From assembly GCA_004366195.1 (NCBI GenBank), contig SIRV01000152.1, positions 1 through 5,352 of the forward strand: 5,352 bases of DNA. The letters are read 5' to 3'. Positions 1-5,008 of this stretch are shown in pieces. Within the stretch, counting starts at the first letter, position 1, and every line of letters begins with the position of its first letter. The stretch is from Actinomycetota bacterium (GTDB lineage: Bacteria > Actinomycetota > UBA4738 > HRBIN12). The notes beneath the pieces are model-generated. The model was not told where the DNA came from and did no database searches. It worked only from the letters and a program-made list of their open reading frames with translations. Position numbers and translations under genes: made by a program.

Positions 1-932
1 CCGGCTGCGGGGCCGAGCGGATCGAGGTGGCGGACGGTCGGCTCGTCGGCGTCGTCGCCGACGGGGAGATCATCCAGGCGCCGTTCGTGATCCTCGCCCC
101 GGGGCGGGCCGGCGCCGACTGGCTCGACGCCGAGGCCCGACGGCTCGGGCTCCCGGCCTCGCGCAACCTGGTCGACATCGGGGTGCGGGTGGAGTGCGCG
201 GCCGAGACGATGGAGCCCCTCACCGGACCCCTGTACGAGTTCAAGCTCCTCACCCGGTCGAGGACCTTCGGCGACCGGGTCCGCACGTTCTGCGTCTGCC
301 CCTACGGGGAGGTCACGCTGGAGACCTACGAGGACGTGGTCACCGTGAACGGCCACTCCTACGCCGACCGACGCACCCCGAACACGAACTTCGCGATCCT
401 CGTCACCACCCGCTTCACCGAGCCGTTCCACGAGCCGATCGCCTACGGGCGCTCCGTGGCGCACCTCGCGAACCTGATCGGAGGCACCGTGATCGTCCAA
501 CGCCTCGGCGACCTCCGGCTCGGGCGGCGCTCGACGCCGGAGCGGATCGCCGAGGGCTCGGTGCGTCCCACCCTCCCCGCAGCCACCGCGGGCGATCTGG
601 CGTTCGTCCTCCCCTTCCGGTACCTCACCGACGTGCTCGAGATGCTGGAGGCGATGGACGCCCTGGCCCCCGGCCTCTACGCGCGGGACACGCTGCTCTA
701 CGGGGTGGAGGTGAAGTTCTACTCGGCGCAGCTGCGCCTATCTCCCGAGATGGAGACGCCGATCCCGGGGTTGTTCGGCGCCGGTGACGGGGTCGGCGCC
801 TCGCGGGGTCTCGTCCAGGCCGCCGCGAGCGGCCTCCTCGCCGCCCGAGCCATCGCCGCACGCGCCGGGATGGGTCCCACCGGCGGGGAGCCGGTCGACC
901 CGGGGCCACCGGCGAGCGGCGCACCATCGTGA
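1..932 (+). CDS. COG2509-type FAD-dependent dehydrogenase, C-terminal part (5' end outside window)
   Basis: The reading frame is open from base 3 and has no stop before TGA at 930-932, so the gene begins upstream of the window; about 309 residues are visible. GTG at 27 is in frame but is unlikely to be the start, because coding-like sequence precedes it. The protein matches the uncharacterised FAD-dependent dehydrogenases of COG2509. Recognisable motifs, in order, are VILAPGRAGADW, VDIGVRVE, RTFCVCPYGEV, the TNFAILV strand, VQRLGDL..GRRST, LLYGVEVKFYS, and near the C-terminus the GAGDGVGASRGLVQAAASG motif, typical of the second FAD-contacting segment in two-dinucleotide-binding flavoproteins. 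The N-terminal GxGxxG FAD-binding fold would lie before base 1 and cannot be seen. The family is cytosolic; its substrate is unknown. The last 25 or so residues are a Gly/Pro-rich tail outside the conserved core. A secreted-protein gene follows within about 20 bases, so the two may be co-transcribed. The family is confident; the reaction is not known. Confidence 0.9.
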   Translation, partial: GCGAERIEVADGRLVGVVADGEIIQAPFVILAPGRAGADWLDAEARRLGLPASRNLVDIGVRVECAAETMEPLTGPLYEFKLLTRSRTFGDRVRTFCVCPYGEVTLETYEDVVTVNGHSYADRRTPNTNFAILVTTRFTEPFHEPIAYGRSVAHLANLIGGTVIVQRLGDLRLGRRSTPERIAEGSVRPTLPAATAGDLAFVLPFRYLTDVLEMLEAMDALAPGLYARDTLLYGVEVKFYSAQLRLSPEMETPIPGLFGAGDGVGASRGLVQAAASGLLAARAIAARAGMGPTGGEPVDPGPPASGAPS

Positions 933-936
933 CGGG

Positions 937-944
937 GGAAGGAG
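937..944 (+). promoter_or_regulatory. Ribosome binding site deciding the start of the secreted protein
   Basis: GGAAGGAG sits immediately before ATG 945 but 9 bases before ATG 954. Start spacing is normally about 5-9 bases, so this favours 954 as the start. GTG 948 would leave only 3 bases. Confidence 0.65.
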
Positions 945-953
945 ATGGTGCGG

Positions 954-1433
954 ATGAGACGGATGGTGGCGGCGGGGCTCGCGGCGACCTTGGCGATGGG
1001 GGTCGTCCCCGACGCGCTCGCCCACCGGGGGTCGTTCCCGGACCCGCGCGACACCCCAGGCGGGATCGACGTGCGGCGGGCTCGGGTGCGGAGCGCCGAA
1101 GGAGACGTGATCGTGAAGGTCGCCACCCACGACGAGCTGCCGGGCTACGGGTGGCTGTACGTCGCGTTCGACTCGCGGGGTGGCCCTCGACGGGACCGGG
1201 TCGCCGTCGTGCAGTGGGACACGGCGAGCGGCGGCTGGGTCGAGCGGACCCTGTACGGGAAGGGCCGGGAGGTGGTCGGGACCGTCCACGCCGCGATGGG
1301 CGAGGACGCGCTCCGCGTTCGGTTCCCCCGGACCTGGCTGCGAGCGACGAAGCACGTCCGCTGGCGCGTCCGGACCGCGTTCGGGTACGCCAGCGGCATC
1401 GTGGACCACGCGCCCGACGTCGGCTGGTTCTGA
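954..1433 (+). CDS. Small secreted protein of unknown function
   Basis: This encodes 159 residues from ATG 954. An ATG at 945 lies in the same frame, but it directly abuts the ribosome binding site GGAAGGAG (937-944). ATG 954 has a 9-base spacer and also gives a cleaner signal peptide: MRRM, a hydrophobic Ala/Leu/Val stretch (residues 5-18), and an A-L-A site with cleavage expected after residue 23. The mature part, about 136 residues, has no membrane segment and no cysteine. It is rich in alternating hydrophobic residues suggesting beta strands, with motifs such as YGWLYVAFDSRGG, VVQWD and a C-terminal DHAPDVGWF. I do not recognise a named family. The mature protein should be extracellular or cell-wall associated. 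It starts about 21 bases after the flavoprotein gene and ends 6 bases from the convergent rocD stop. Coding is supported by the ribosome binding site, the signal peptide and codon usage with G/C at third positions. Confidence 0.82.
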   Translation: MRRMVAAGLAATLAMGVVPDALAHRGSFPDPRDTPGGIDVRRARVRSAEGDVIVKVATHDELPGYGWLYVAFDSRGGPRRDRVAVVQWDTASGGWVERTLYGKGREVVGTVHAAMGEDALRVRFPRTWLRATKHVRWRVRTAFGYASGIVDHAPDVGWF

Positions 1434-1439
1434 TGGCGG

Positions 1440-2663
1440 CTACGCCGCGGCGCTCCGCAGGACCGGCACGATCCGCTCGAGCGCCCACTCCAGCTCCTCC
1501 CTCGTGATCACGAGGGGCGGGGCGAGGCGGATCGTCGTCTCGTGCGTGTCCTTGGCGAGGATCCCGACCTCGAGCAGACGCTCGCACGCCGCGCGCGCCG
1601 CGCCGGCCTCGGGCCGGAGCACGATGCCGACCCAGAGCCCGCGGCCCCGGACCTGCTCCACGGTGGGGACGTCCGCCGCCCGGAGCTGCTCGATCAGCCA
1701 GGCGCCGAGCTCGGCCGAGCGCCGCTGGTACTCGCCGGTCCGCAGGAGCTCGATCACCTTCCGCCCGATGGCGCACGCGAGCGGGTTGCCCCCGAACGTG
1801 CTCCCGTGCTCGCCCGGCCGGAACAGGCCGAGCACCTCGTCGTCGGCCACGACCGCCGAGATCGGCACGATCCCGCCGCCGAGAGCCTTGCCGAGCACGT
1901 ACACGTCCGGCACCACGCCCTCGAGGTCGCACGCGAAGGTCGCGCCGGCCCGGCCGAGCCCCGACTGGATCTCGTCGGCGATGAACAGGACCTGGTGCTC
2001 GGTGCAGAGCTCGCGCACCCGCCGCAGGTAGCCCTCGGGGGGCACGACCACTCCCGCCTCGCCCTGGATCGGCTCGACGAGGTACGCGACCACCTCGGGA
2101 TCGGCGAGGGCCTCGGCGAGCGCGTCGGCGTCCCCGTAGGGCATCGTCACGAACCCCGGCGTGTAGGGGCCGAAATCCGCGCGGGAGATCGGGTCGTCGC
2201 TGAACGAGATGATCGTGGTGGTCCGACCGTGGAAGTTCCCGCTCGCGACGACGATCTTGGCGCGCCCGTCCGGCACGCCCTTGACCCGGTAGCCCCACTT
2301 GCGCGCCGCCTTGATCGCCGTCTCGACCGCCTCGGCGCCGGTGTTCATCGGCAGCGCCCGGTCCTTCCCGGCGAGCTCGCAGAGGTCCCGCAGGAACGGC
2401 CCGATCTGGTCGTTGTGGAAGGCTCGGCTGGTGAGCGTGAGGCGCTCGAGCTGATCCCGCGCCGCCTTCACCAGGTCGGGGTGCTGATGCCCGAAGTTCA
2501 GGGCCGAGTACGCGGCGAGCATGTCGAGGTACCGCCGGCCCTCGACGTCGGTGACCCAGACCCCCTCCCCGCTCGAGATCACGACCGGCAGGGGGTGGTA
2601 GTTGTGCGCGCTGTAGCGCTCGACGAGCTCGATGTGCTCCCGCGCGGTGGTCGGCTCGCTCAT
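1440..2663 (-). CDS. rocD: Ornithine aminotransferase (ornithine--oxo-acid transaminase)
   Basis: The 407-residue product is a full-length class-III, fold-type I PLP aminotransferase. It transfers the delta-amino group of ornithine to 2-oxoglutarate, giving glutamate semialdehyde (in equilibrium with pyrroline-5-carboxylate) and glutamate in the cytosol. It aligns by eye along its whole length with human ornithine aminotransferase. Y22 in NYHPLPV and Y52 in AYSALNFGH correspond to human Tyr55 and Tyr85, which set ornithine specificity, and R147 in NFHGRT corresponds to Arg180. MNTGAEAVETAIK (106-118) contacts the cofactor phosphate, D230 in IADEIQSG pairs with the pyridine nitrogen, and K259 in LGKALGGG forms the Schiff base; GEHGSTFGGNPLA (284-296) is also intact. 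These residues separate it from acetylornithine and GABA aminotransferases. ATG 2663 has GGAAGGAG (2671-2678) with a 7-base spacer. No arginase, proline or dimethylarginine gene lies in view, so the pathway context is not visible. The ldt-like gene lies 75 bases upstream on the same strand. Confidence 0.96.
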   Translation of the reverse strand: MSEPTTAREHIELVERYSAHNYHPLPVVISSGEGVWVTDVEGRRYLDMLAAYSALNFGHQHPDLVKAARDQLERLTLTSRAFHNDQIGPFLRDLCELAGKDRALPMNTGAEAVETAIKAARKWGYRVKGVPDGRAKIVVASGNFHGRTTTIISFSDDPISRADFGPYTPGFVTMPYGDADALAEALADPEVVAYLVEPIQGEAGVVVPPEGYLRRVRELCTEHQVLFIADEIQSGLGRAGATFACDLEGVVPDVYVLGKALGGGIVPISAVVADDEVLGLFRPGEHGSTFGGNPLACAIGRKVIELLRTGEYQRRSAELGAWLIEQLRAADVPTVEQVRGRGLWVGIVLRPEAGAARAACERLLEVGILAKDTHETTIRLAPPLVITREELEWALERIVPVLRSAAA

Positions 2664-2670
2664 CGCTCCG

Positions 2671-2678
2671 CTCCTTCC
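2671..2678 (-). promoter_or_regulatory. Ribosome binding site of rocD
   Basis: On the minus strand GGAAGGAG precedes the rocD ATG by 7 bases. It is strong and well spaced, and fixes the start. It lies next to the foot of the hairpin at 2679-2699. Confidence 0.75.
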
Positions 2679-2699
2679 CCGGCCCGCCGATCGGGCCGG
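2679..2699. promoter_or_regulatory. Perfect 8-bp hairpin between the L,D-transpeptidase gene and rocD
   Basis: CCGGCCCG (2679-2686) and CGGGCCGG (2692-2699) form an 8-bp all-GC stem with a 5-base loop. It lies in the 75-base gap between two minus-strand genes, directly before the rocD ribosome binding site. No T-run follows on the minus strand, so it is not a classical intrinsic terminator. It could slow read-through from the upstream gene, influence rocD translation, or be a by-product of high GC content. Confidence 0.35.
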
Positions 2700-2703
2700 C
2701 CCG

Positions 2704-2709
2704 AGTCTA
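2704..2709 (-). promoter_or_regulatory. Possible -10 element for rocD
   Basis: TAGACT on the minus strand fits the TAnnnT pattern of actinobacterial -10 boxes and lies about 40 bases before the rocD start. I find no matching -35 hexamer at 16-18 bases upstream, so this is a weak candidate. If real, the transcript would begin close to the hairpin at 2679-2699. Confidence 0.25.
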
Positions 2710-2738
2710 CCGAGCGCCCACCCCTCCCGGGCCGGCGG

Positions 2739-3536
2739 CTAGGGTCGGATGATCACGGGCGTGCCGAGGGGCACGTCGGCGAGGCGCTCCATCTGGGGGT
2801 TCCATACCCGCACGCAGCCGTGGCTGACCGCCTGCCCGCGGTCGCCGGGGTCCGGGGTGCCGTGGATGGCCATCCTGCCCTCGCCCGGCCAGTCCGAGAG
2901 CACCGGCGAGAACCCCGAGAGCCCGAGCGCGTAGACCCCGTAGGCCGGGTGCGGAGGGTCGTAAGGGACCTTCACCCAGACGTAGAACGTCCCGGTGCCG
3001 GTAGGGTACGCGGGTGCGCCGACCCCGACGCGGAAGCGGGCGACCAGCTCGTCGTCGACGTAGCGCTCCAGCACCCGACGGGAGAGGTCCACCTCGATCC
3101 GTTCCCGCCGTTCCTCGAGACGGACGTCCTCCTCCCGCACCCAGCCCGTGCTCCCGTTCGGCCGGATCGGCAGGTAGACCTCGAACCACGCTCGGTCGTC
3201 CTCATCCACGCGAGCGTCGGCGATGAGCATCGGGGTGTGCCCACCGTTCGGGCTCCGCGCGTCGAGGACGAAGTCGGCCTCGCCGGACCTGGGCCGCTCC
3301 CACATGGGCACGTAGCGCATGCGCGGAACGGCGACGAAGGCCCCGCTCCCCTCCCGGATCGCCGCGAGCATCCGCTCTCGGCGGCTCGGGGGATCCTCGG
3401 TCGGTGATGGTGCGCTCGGCGCGTCGGATGGGGACGCGGACCCCGGGGAGGACGCCGGGGGGCGTGACGGACCGCCGGTCGAACATCCGGCGAGGAGCAG
3501 GGCCACGAGGAGCATCCGGACGGCGAGCCGCAGCAC
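2739..3536 (-). CDS. Lipoprotein L,D-transpeptidase (YkuD domain) with SH3-like domain
   Basis: The 265-residue product is an exported peptidoglycan-modifying enzyme. The N-terminus is a lipoprotein signal, with LLAGC putting the lipid-modified cysteine at C18. A Pro/Ser-rich linker (about 19-52) follows, then an SH3-like segment (about 65-140, ending TGWVREEDVRL), then the YkuD catalytic domain (about 146-263). The catalytic signature is complete: H225 in AIHGTPDP, then S238-H239-G240-C241 with V242-R243. C241 is the nucleophile that attacks the tetrapeptide donor stem; the family makes 3-3 cross-links or attaches partners to the wall. FYVWVKVPYDPPHPAYGVYALGLSGFSP and the following GEGRMAIHGT are typical of the family. 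The protein is expected to act at the outer face of the membrane. The start is GTG 3536, the only standard start before the signal peptide besides internal ATG 3515 (codon 8), which would shorten the signal; no clear ribosome binding site is visible. The gene begins 34 bases after the membrane-protein gene on the same strand. Confidence 0.93.
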   Translation of the reverse strand: MLRLAVRMLLVALLLAGCSTGGPSRPPASSPGSASPSDAPSAPSPTEDPPSRRERMLAAIREGSGAFVAVPRMRYVPMWERPRSGEADFVLDARSPNGGHTPMLIADARVDEDDRAWFEVYLPIRPNGSTGWVREEDVRLEERRERIEVDLSRRVLERYVDDELVARFRVGVGAPAYPTGTGTFYVWVKVPYDPPHPAYGVYALGLSGFSPVLSDWPGEGRMAIHGTPDPGDRGQAVSHGCVRVWNPQMERLADVPLGTPVIIRP

Positions 3537-3570
3537 GCGTCCATGATGCCACCGAACCCGCGGCGGGCCG

Positions 3571-4029
3571 CTACGCCACCGGCGCGCGAAGCTCCTCCAG
3601 GGTCCTGCGCACCTCGGCGAGGGCCCGGACGTCGCGACCCTCGGTGATCGACTGGTGCTCGAGCGCGTCGCGGAGCTCGGACAGGGCGCGCAGCTGCTCT
3701 GCCGTGGCGGCCTCGCGCTCGGCGAGCTCGCGCTCCCAGAGCACGACGTCGCGCATGGGGGCGACGAGCAGGCTCACGGCCTCGAACACGTAGAAGCGCG
3801 TGAGCGCATTGACGTACGTGACGCGGCTCGCGATCGTGGTGACCCCGGTCCCGACCTCCACGATGCCCCAGGCGATCGCGGCGGCGCCGGCCATCGCCAC
3901 CCCCACCCATCGTCCGCGGCAGTACGTGACCAGGCCGACGGGCACGAGGTAGAACACGGCCACCTCCAGTGGGCCGGTCACCGCGTCCACGAGCCCGATC
4001 AGCGCGAGCAGGAGGAGGCCGACGACCAC
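3571..4029 (-). CDS. Four-helix membrane sensor-like protein with coiled-coil tail and no output domain
   Basis: The frame encodes 152 residues from GTG 4029. Hydrophobic segments lie at about 1-17, 23-37, 43-60 and 73-90, followed by a charged Leu/Glu/Arg-rich helix (about 93-147) that looks like a coiled coil. The membrane part, including LIGLVDAVTGPLEVAVFYLVPVGLV and the VNALTRFYVF helix, resembles the N-terminal sensory module that precedes GGDEF or kinase domains in many bacterial signalling proteins. Here the protein stops after the coiled coil and has no catalytic domain. No ligand is known, so a sensory or scaffold role is inference. The only standard start is GTG 4029, but it has no ribosome binding site at a normal distance. 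GGAGG (4062-4066) sits 5 bases before an in-frame CTG at 4056; that start would add 9 residues including an Arg before helix 1, for 161 in total. An in-frame TAG at 4069-4071 limits the start. The L,D-transpeptidase gene follows after 34 bases and may share the transcript. Confidence 0.75.
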   Translation of the reverse strand: MVVGLLLLALIGLVDAVTGPLEVAVFYLVPVGLVTYCRGRWVGVAMAGAAAIAWGIVEVGTGVTTIASRVTYVNALTRFYVFEAVSLLVAPMRDVVLWERELAEREAATAEQLRALSELRDALEHQSITEGRDVRALAEVRRTLEELRAPVA

Positions 4030-4056
4030 GACGAACCCAGGCGAGAGACGGGCCAG

Positions 4057-4080
4057 AACCTCCTCCAGCTACAGGAGGCC
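4057..4080 (-). promoter_or_regulatory. Hairpin covering the ribosome binding site of the 3571-4029 gene
   Basis: On the minus strand CCTCCT (4078-4073) can pair with AGGAGG (4064-4059) across an 8-base loop, and two G-U pairs extend the stem. AGGAGG is the only strong Shine-Dalgarno sequence upstream of this gene, so the fold would mask it. The CCTCCT arm has the same sequence as the anti-Shine-Dalgarno core of 16S rRNA. The structure is seen directly; a regulatory role is inference. Confidence 0.4.
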
Positions 4081-4083
4081 GGT

Positions 4084-4119
4084 CCGCGCGAGGCCCCCGA
4101 TGACGCGGGCCTCGCGCGG
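4084..4119. promoter_or_regulatory. Perfect 13-bp inverted repeat in the divergent intergenic region
   Basis: CCGCGCGAGGCCC (4084-4096) and its exact reverse complement (4107-4119) enclose a 10-base loop. The stem is nearly all GC and would be very stable as RNA or as a cruciform. It lies between divergent genes, so it does not follow any visible gene as a terminator would, and no T-run follows on either strand. It may be part of the minus-strand leader, an operator, or the remains of a terminator. Confidence 0.5.
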
Positions 4120-4264
4120 CCGTCCTGGGGGAGCGGAGGTGACGTCGCTCACATGGTCGGTTTCGGACCCCGCGCTTCCCACCTGAGGCCCCCGCGCCGA
4201 CGAGCGGGGAACACCACCCCGTCCGTGCGGGCAACCCCGGTGGCGCCTGCGGTCGCCGAGAAGG

Positions 4265-4293
4265 TCGACCGGGTGCCGGAGACCCGCTATGCT
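4265..4293 (+). promoter_or_regulatory. Candidate sigma70-type promoter for the CopD-like gene
   Basis: TCGACC (4265-4270, four of six matches to TTGACA) and TATGCT (4288-4293, four of six matches to TATAAT) are separated by 17 bases. Transcription would begin near 4300, about 35 bases before the proposed TTG start. The -35 box lies in the palindrome GGTCGACC (4263-4270). The -10 box overlaps ATG 4289, which argues against that ATG as the start codon. Confidence 0.5.
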
Positions 4294-4319
4294 CCGCCGG
4301 TCGGCTGCCCGCCGGTCGG
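4294..4319 (+). repeat. Two direct copies of CCGCCGGTCGG
   Basis: The 11-base sequence occurs at 4294-4304 and again at 4309-4319, 15 bases apart start to start. The pair lies immediately after the candidate -10 box and runs into the ribosome binding site. The position would suit an operator, but a chance repeat in GC-rich DNA is possible. Confidence 0.4.
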
Positions 4320-4328
4320 AAGGGAGGG
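4318..4328 (+). promoter_or_regulatory. Ribosome binding site deciding a TTG start at 4334
   Basis: GGAAGGGAGGG ends 5 bases before TTG 4334, an ideal spacing. It lies inside the longer frame that would start at ATG 4289, so it is wasted if that start is used. Confidence 0.65.
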
Positions 4329-4333
4329 ACGGC

Positions 4334-4864
4334 TTGCTGGGTGCGGAACCGATCTGGATCGTGCTGCGTCTGCTGCACATCGTCTCGGGGGCGCTCTGGG
4401 TGGGGTCGGCGTTCCTGTTCGTGGGGTTCATCGGCCCCTCGGCGGCCGAGGTCGGGCCGAGCGCCGGACCGCTCCTCAGCGTCGCCGTGAAGAAGCGCAA
4501 GGTCGCCAAGGTCATCACGTGGCTCGGTATGACCACCGTGGCGGCCGGTTGGGTGCTCTGGTTCCTGAACCTGCGCGACCGCGGAGGCCTCGGGGACTGG
4601 GTGGGCTCGAGCTTCGGCCTCGGGATCACGATCGGCGCCGTCCTCGCGACGGCCACGTTCTTCGTCGGCTACTACGGCGTCGGGAAGAACATCGAGCGGA
4701 TGGTCGACCTCGGCGACGCGATCGCCGCCGCGGGCGGGCCGCCCAGCGCCGAGCAGCAGGCGGAGATGGGCCGGCTCGGGGCGGACCTGGAGCGGTTCGG
4801 CAAGCTGGACCTGGTCCTGCTGCTGCTCGCCATCACCGCGATGTCCACGGCTCGCTACTGGTAG
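4334..4864 (+). CDS. Four-helix integral membrane protein, CopD/DUF2269-like
   Basis: The protein has 176 residues from TTG 4334. An ATG at 4289 would add 15 Arg-rich residues, but that region contains the likely -10 box and the ribosome binding site, so TTG is preferred. Membrane helices are predicted at about 7-33, 59-80, 95-116 and 157-174. Helix 1 carries LRLLHIVSGALWVGSAFLF, with H15, W22 and G24. This pattern is shared by small membrane proteins related to DUF2269 and the CopD copper-export family, in which a helix-1 histidine may bind a metal or haem. A basic loop (KKRKVAKV, 53-60) precedes helix 2, and an acidic/polar cytosolic-like segment (about 118-156) precedes the last helix. The function is not known; copper transport is only a family-level possibility. 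It stands alone behind its own candidate promoter and ends 20 bases before a tRNA gene. The membrane location is confident; the family assignment is tentative. Confidence 0.85.
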   Translation: MLGAEPIWIVLRLLHIVSGALWVGSAFLFVGFIGPSAAEVGPSAGPLLSVAVKKRKVAKVITWLGMTTVAAGWVLWFLNLRDRGGLGDWVGSSFGLGITIGAVLATATFFVGYYGVGKNIERMVDLGDAIAAAGGPPSAEQQAEMGRLGADLERFGKLDLVLLLLAITAMSTARYW

Positions 4865-4884
4865 CCGCGGTACGCTGCTTCGGC

Positions 4885-4968
4885 GCGAGAGTGGCGGAAC
4901 CGGGAGACGCGCCGGACTTAGGATCCGGTGGCCGGAAGGCCGTGGGGGTTCGAGTCCCCCCTCTCGCA
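4885..4968 (+). tRNA. tRNA-Leu (anticodon UAG)
   Basis: The acceptor stem is GCGAGAG (4885-4891) pairing with CTCTCGC (4961-4967), with discriminator A at 4968. The anticodon stem CCGGA (4912-4916) pairs with TCCGG (4924-4928) around the loop CTTAGGA, giving anticodon TAG at 4919-4921, which reads CUA and probably other CUN leucine codons. A long class-II variable arm (about 4929-4943) and the T arm GGGGG-TTCGAGT-CCCCC (4944-4960) complete an 84-base tRNA. A73 is the usual leucine discriminator. The genome encodes CC then G after it, so the CCA end must be added by an enzyme. A TACGCT at 4871-4876 could be a -10 box, but no -35 is evident. Confidence 0.96.
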
Positions 4969-5008
4969 CCGGCTTCAGGAAGGCCACGCGGCGGCCGATG
5001 CTCCTTAC

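Larger units (their letters stand above)
4030..4333. other. Divergent intergenic region without a convincing gene
   Basis: About 300 bases separate the minus-strand membrane-protein gene from the plus-strand CopD-like gene. It contains two hairpins (4057-4080 and 4084-4119), a candidate rightward promoter (4265-4293) and an 11-bp direct repeat (4294-4319). Open frames crossing it are out of phase with, or antisense to, better-supported genes. I found no convincing leftward promoter. Confidence 0.55.

Noticed and set aside
1435..1448. Small inverted repeat GCGGC-TAC-GCCGC at the convergent gene ends, considered as a bidirectional terminator
   Set aside because: The stem has only 5 pairs with a 3-base loop, lies partly inside the rocD coding end, and has no T-run on either side. 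Such matches are common at this GC content.
625..2298. A 557-codon minus-strand open frame
   Set aside because: It is antisense to the flavoprotein and secreted-protein genes and overlaps rocD in another frame. Its Arg/Pro/Gly-rich product is a GC-driven shadow.
1542..3407. A 621-codon plus-strand open frame
   Set aside because: It is antisense to rocD and the L,D-transpeptidase gene, both with complete active-site motifs. The translated product is low-complexity Arg/Pro/Ala/Asp and shows no domain.
4205..4221. CGGGG / CCCCG inverted repeat in the intergenic region
   Set aside because: A 5-bp GC stem is expected by chance here and does not line up with any promoter or ribosome binding site.
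4069..4656. A 195-codon minus-strand open frame over the divergent region
   Set aside because: It is antisense to the CopD-like gene, whose helices and ribosome binding site are clear, and it has no domain or ribosome binding site of its own that I can see.
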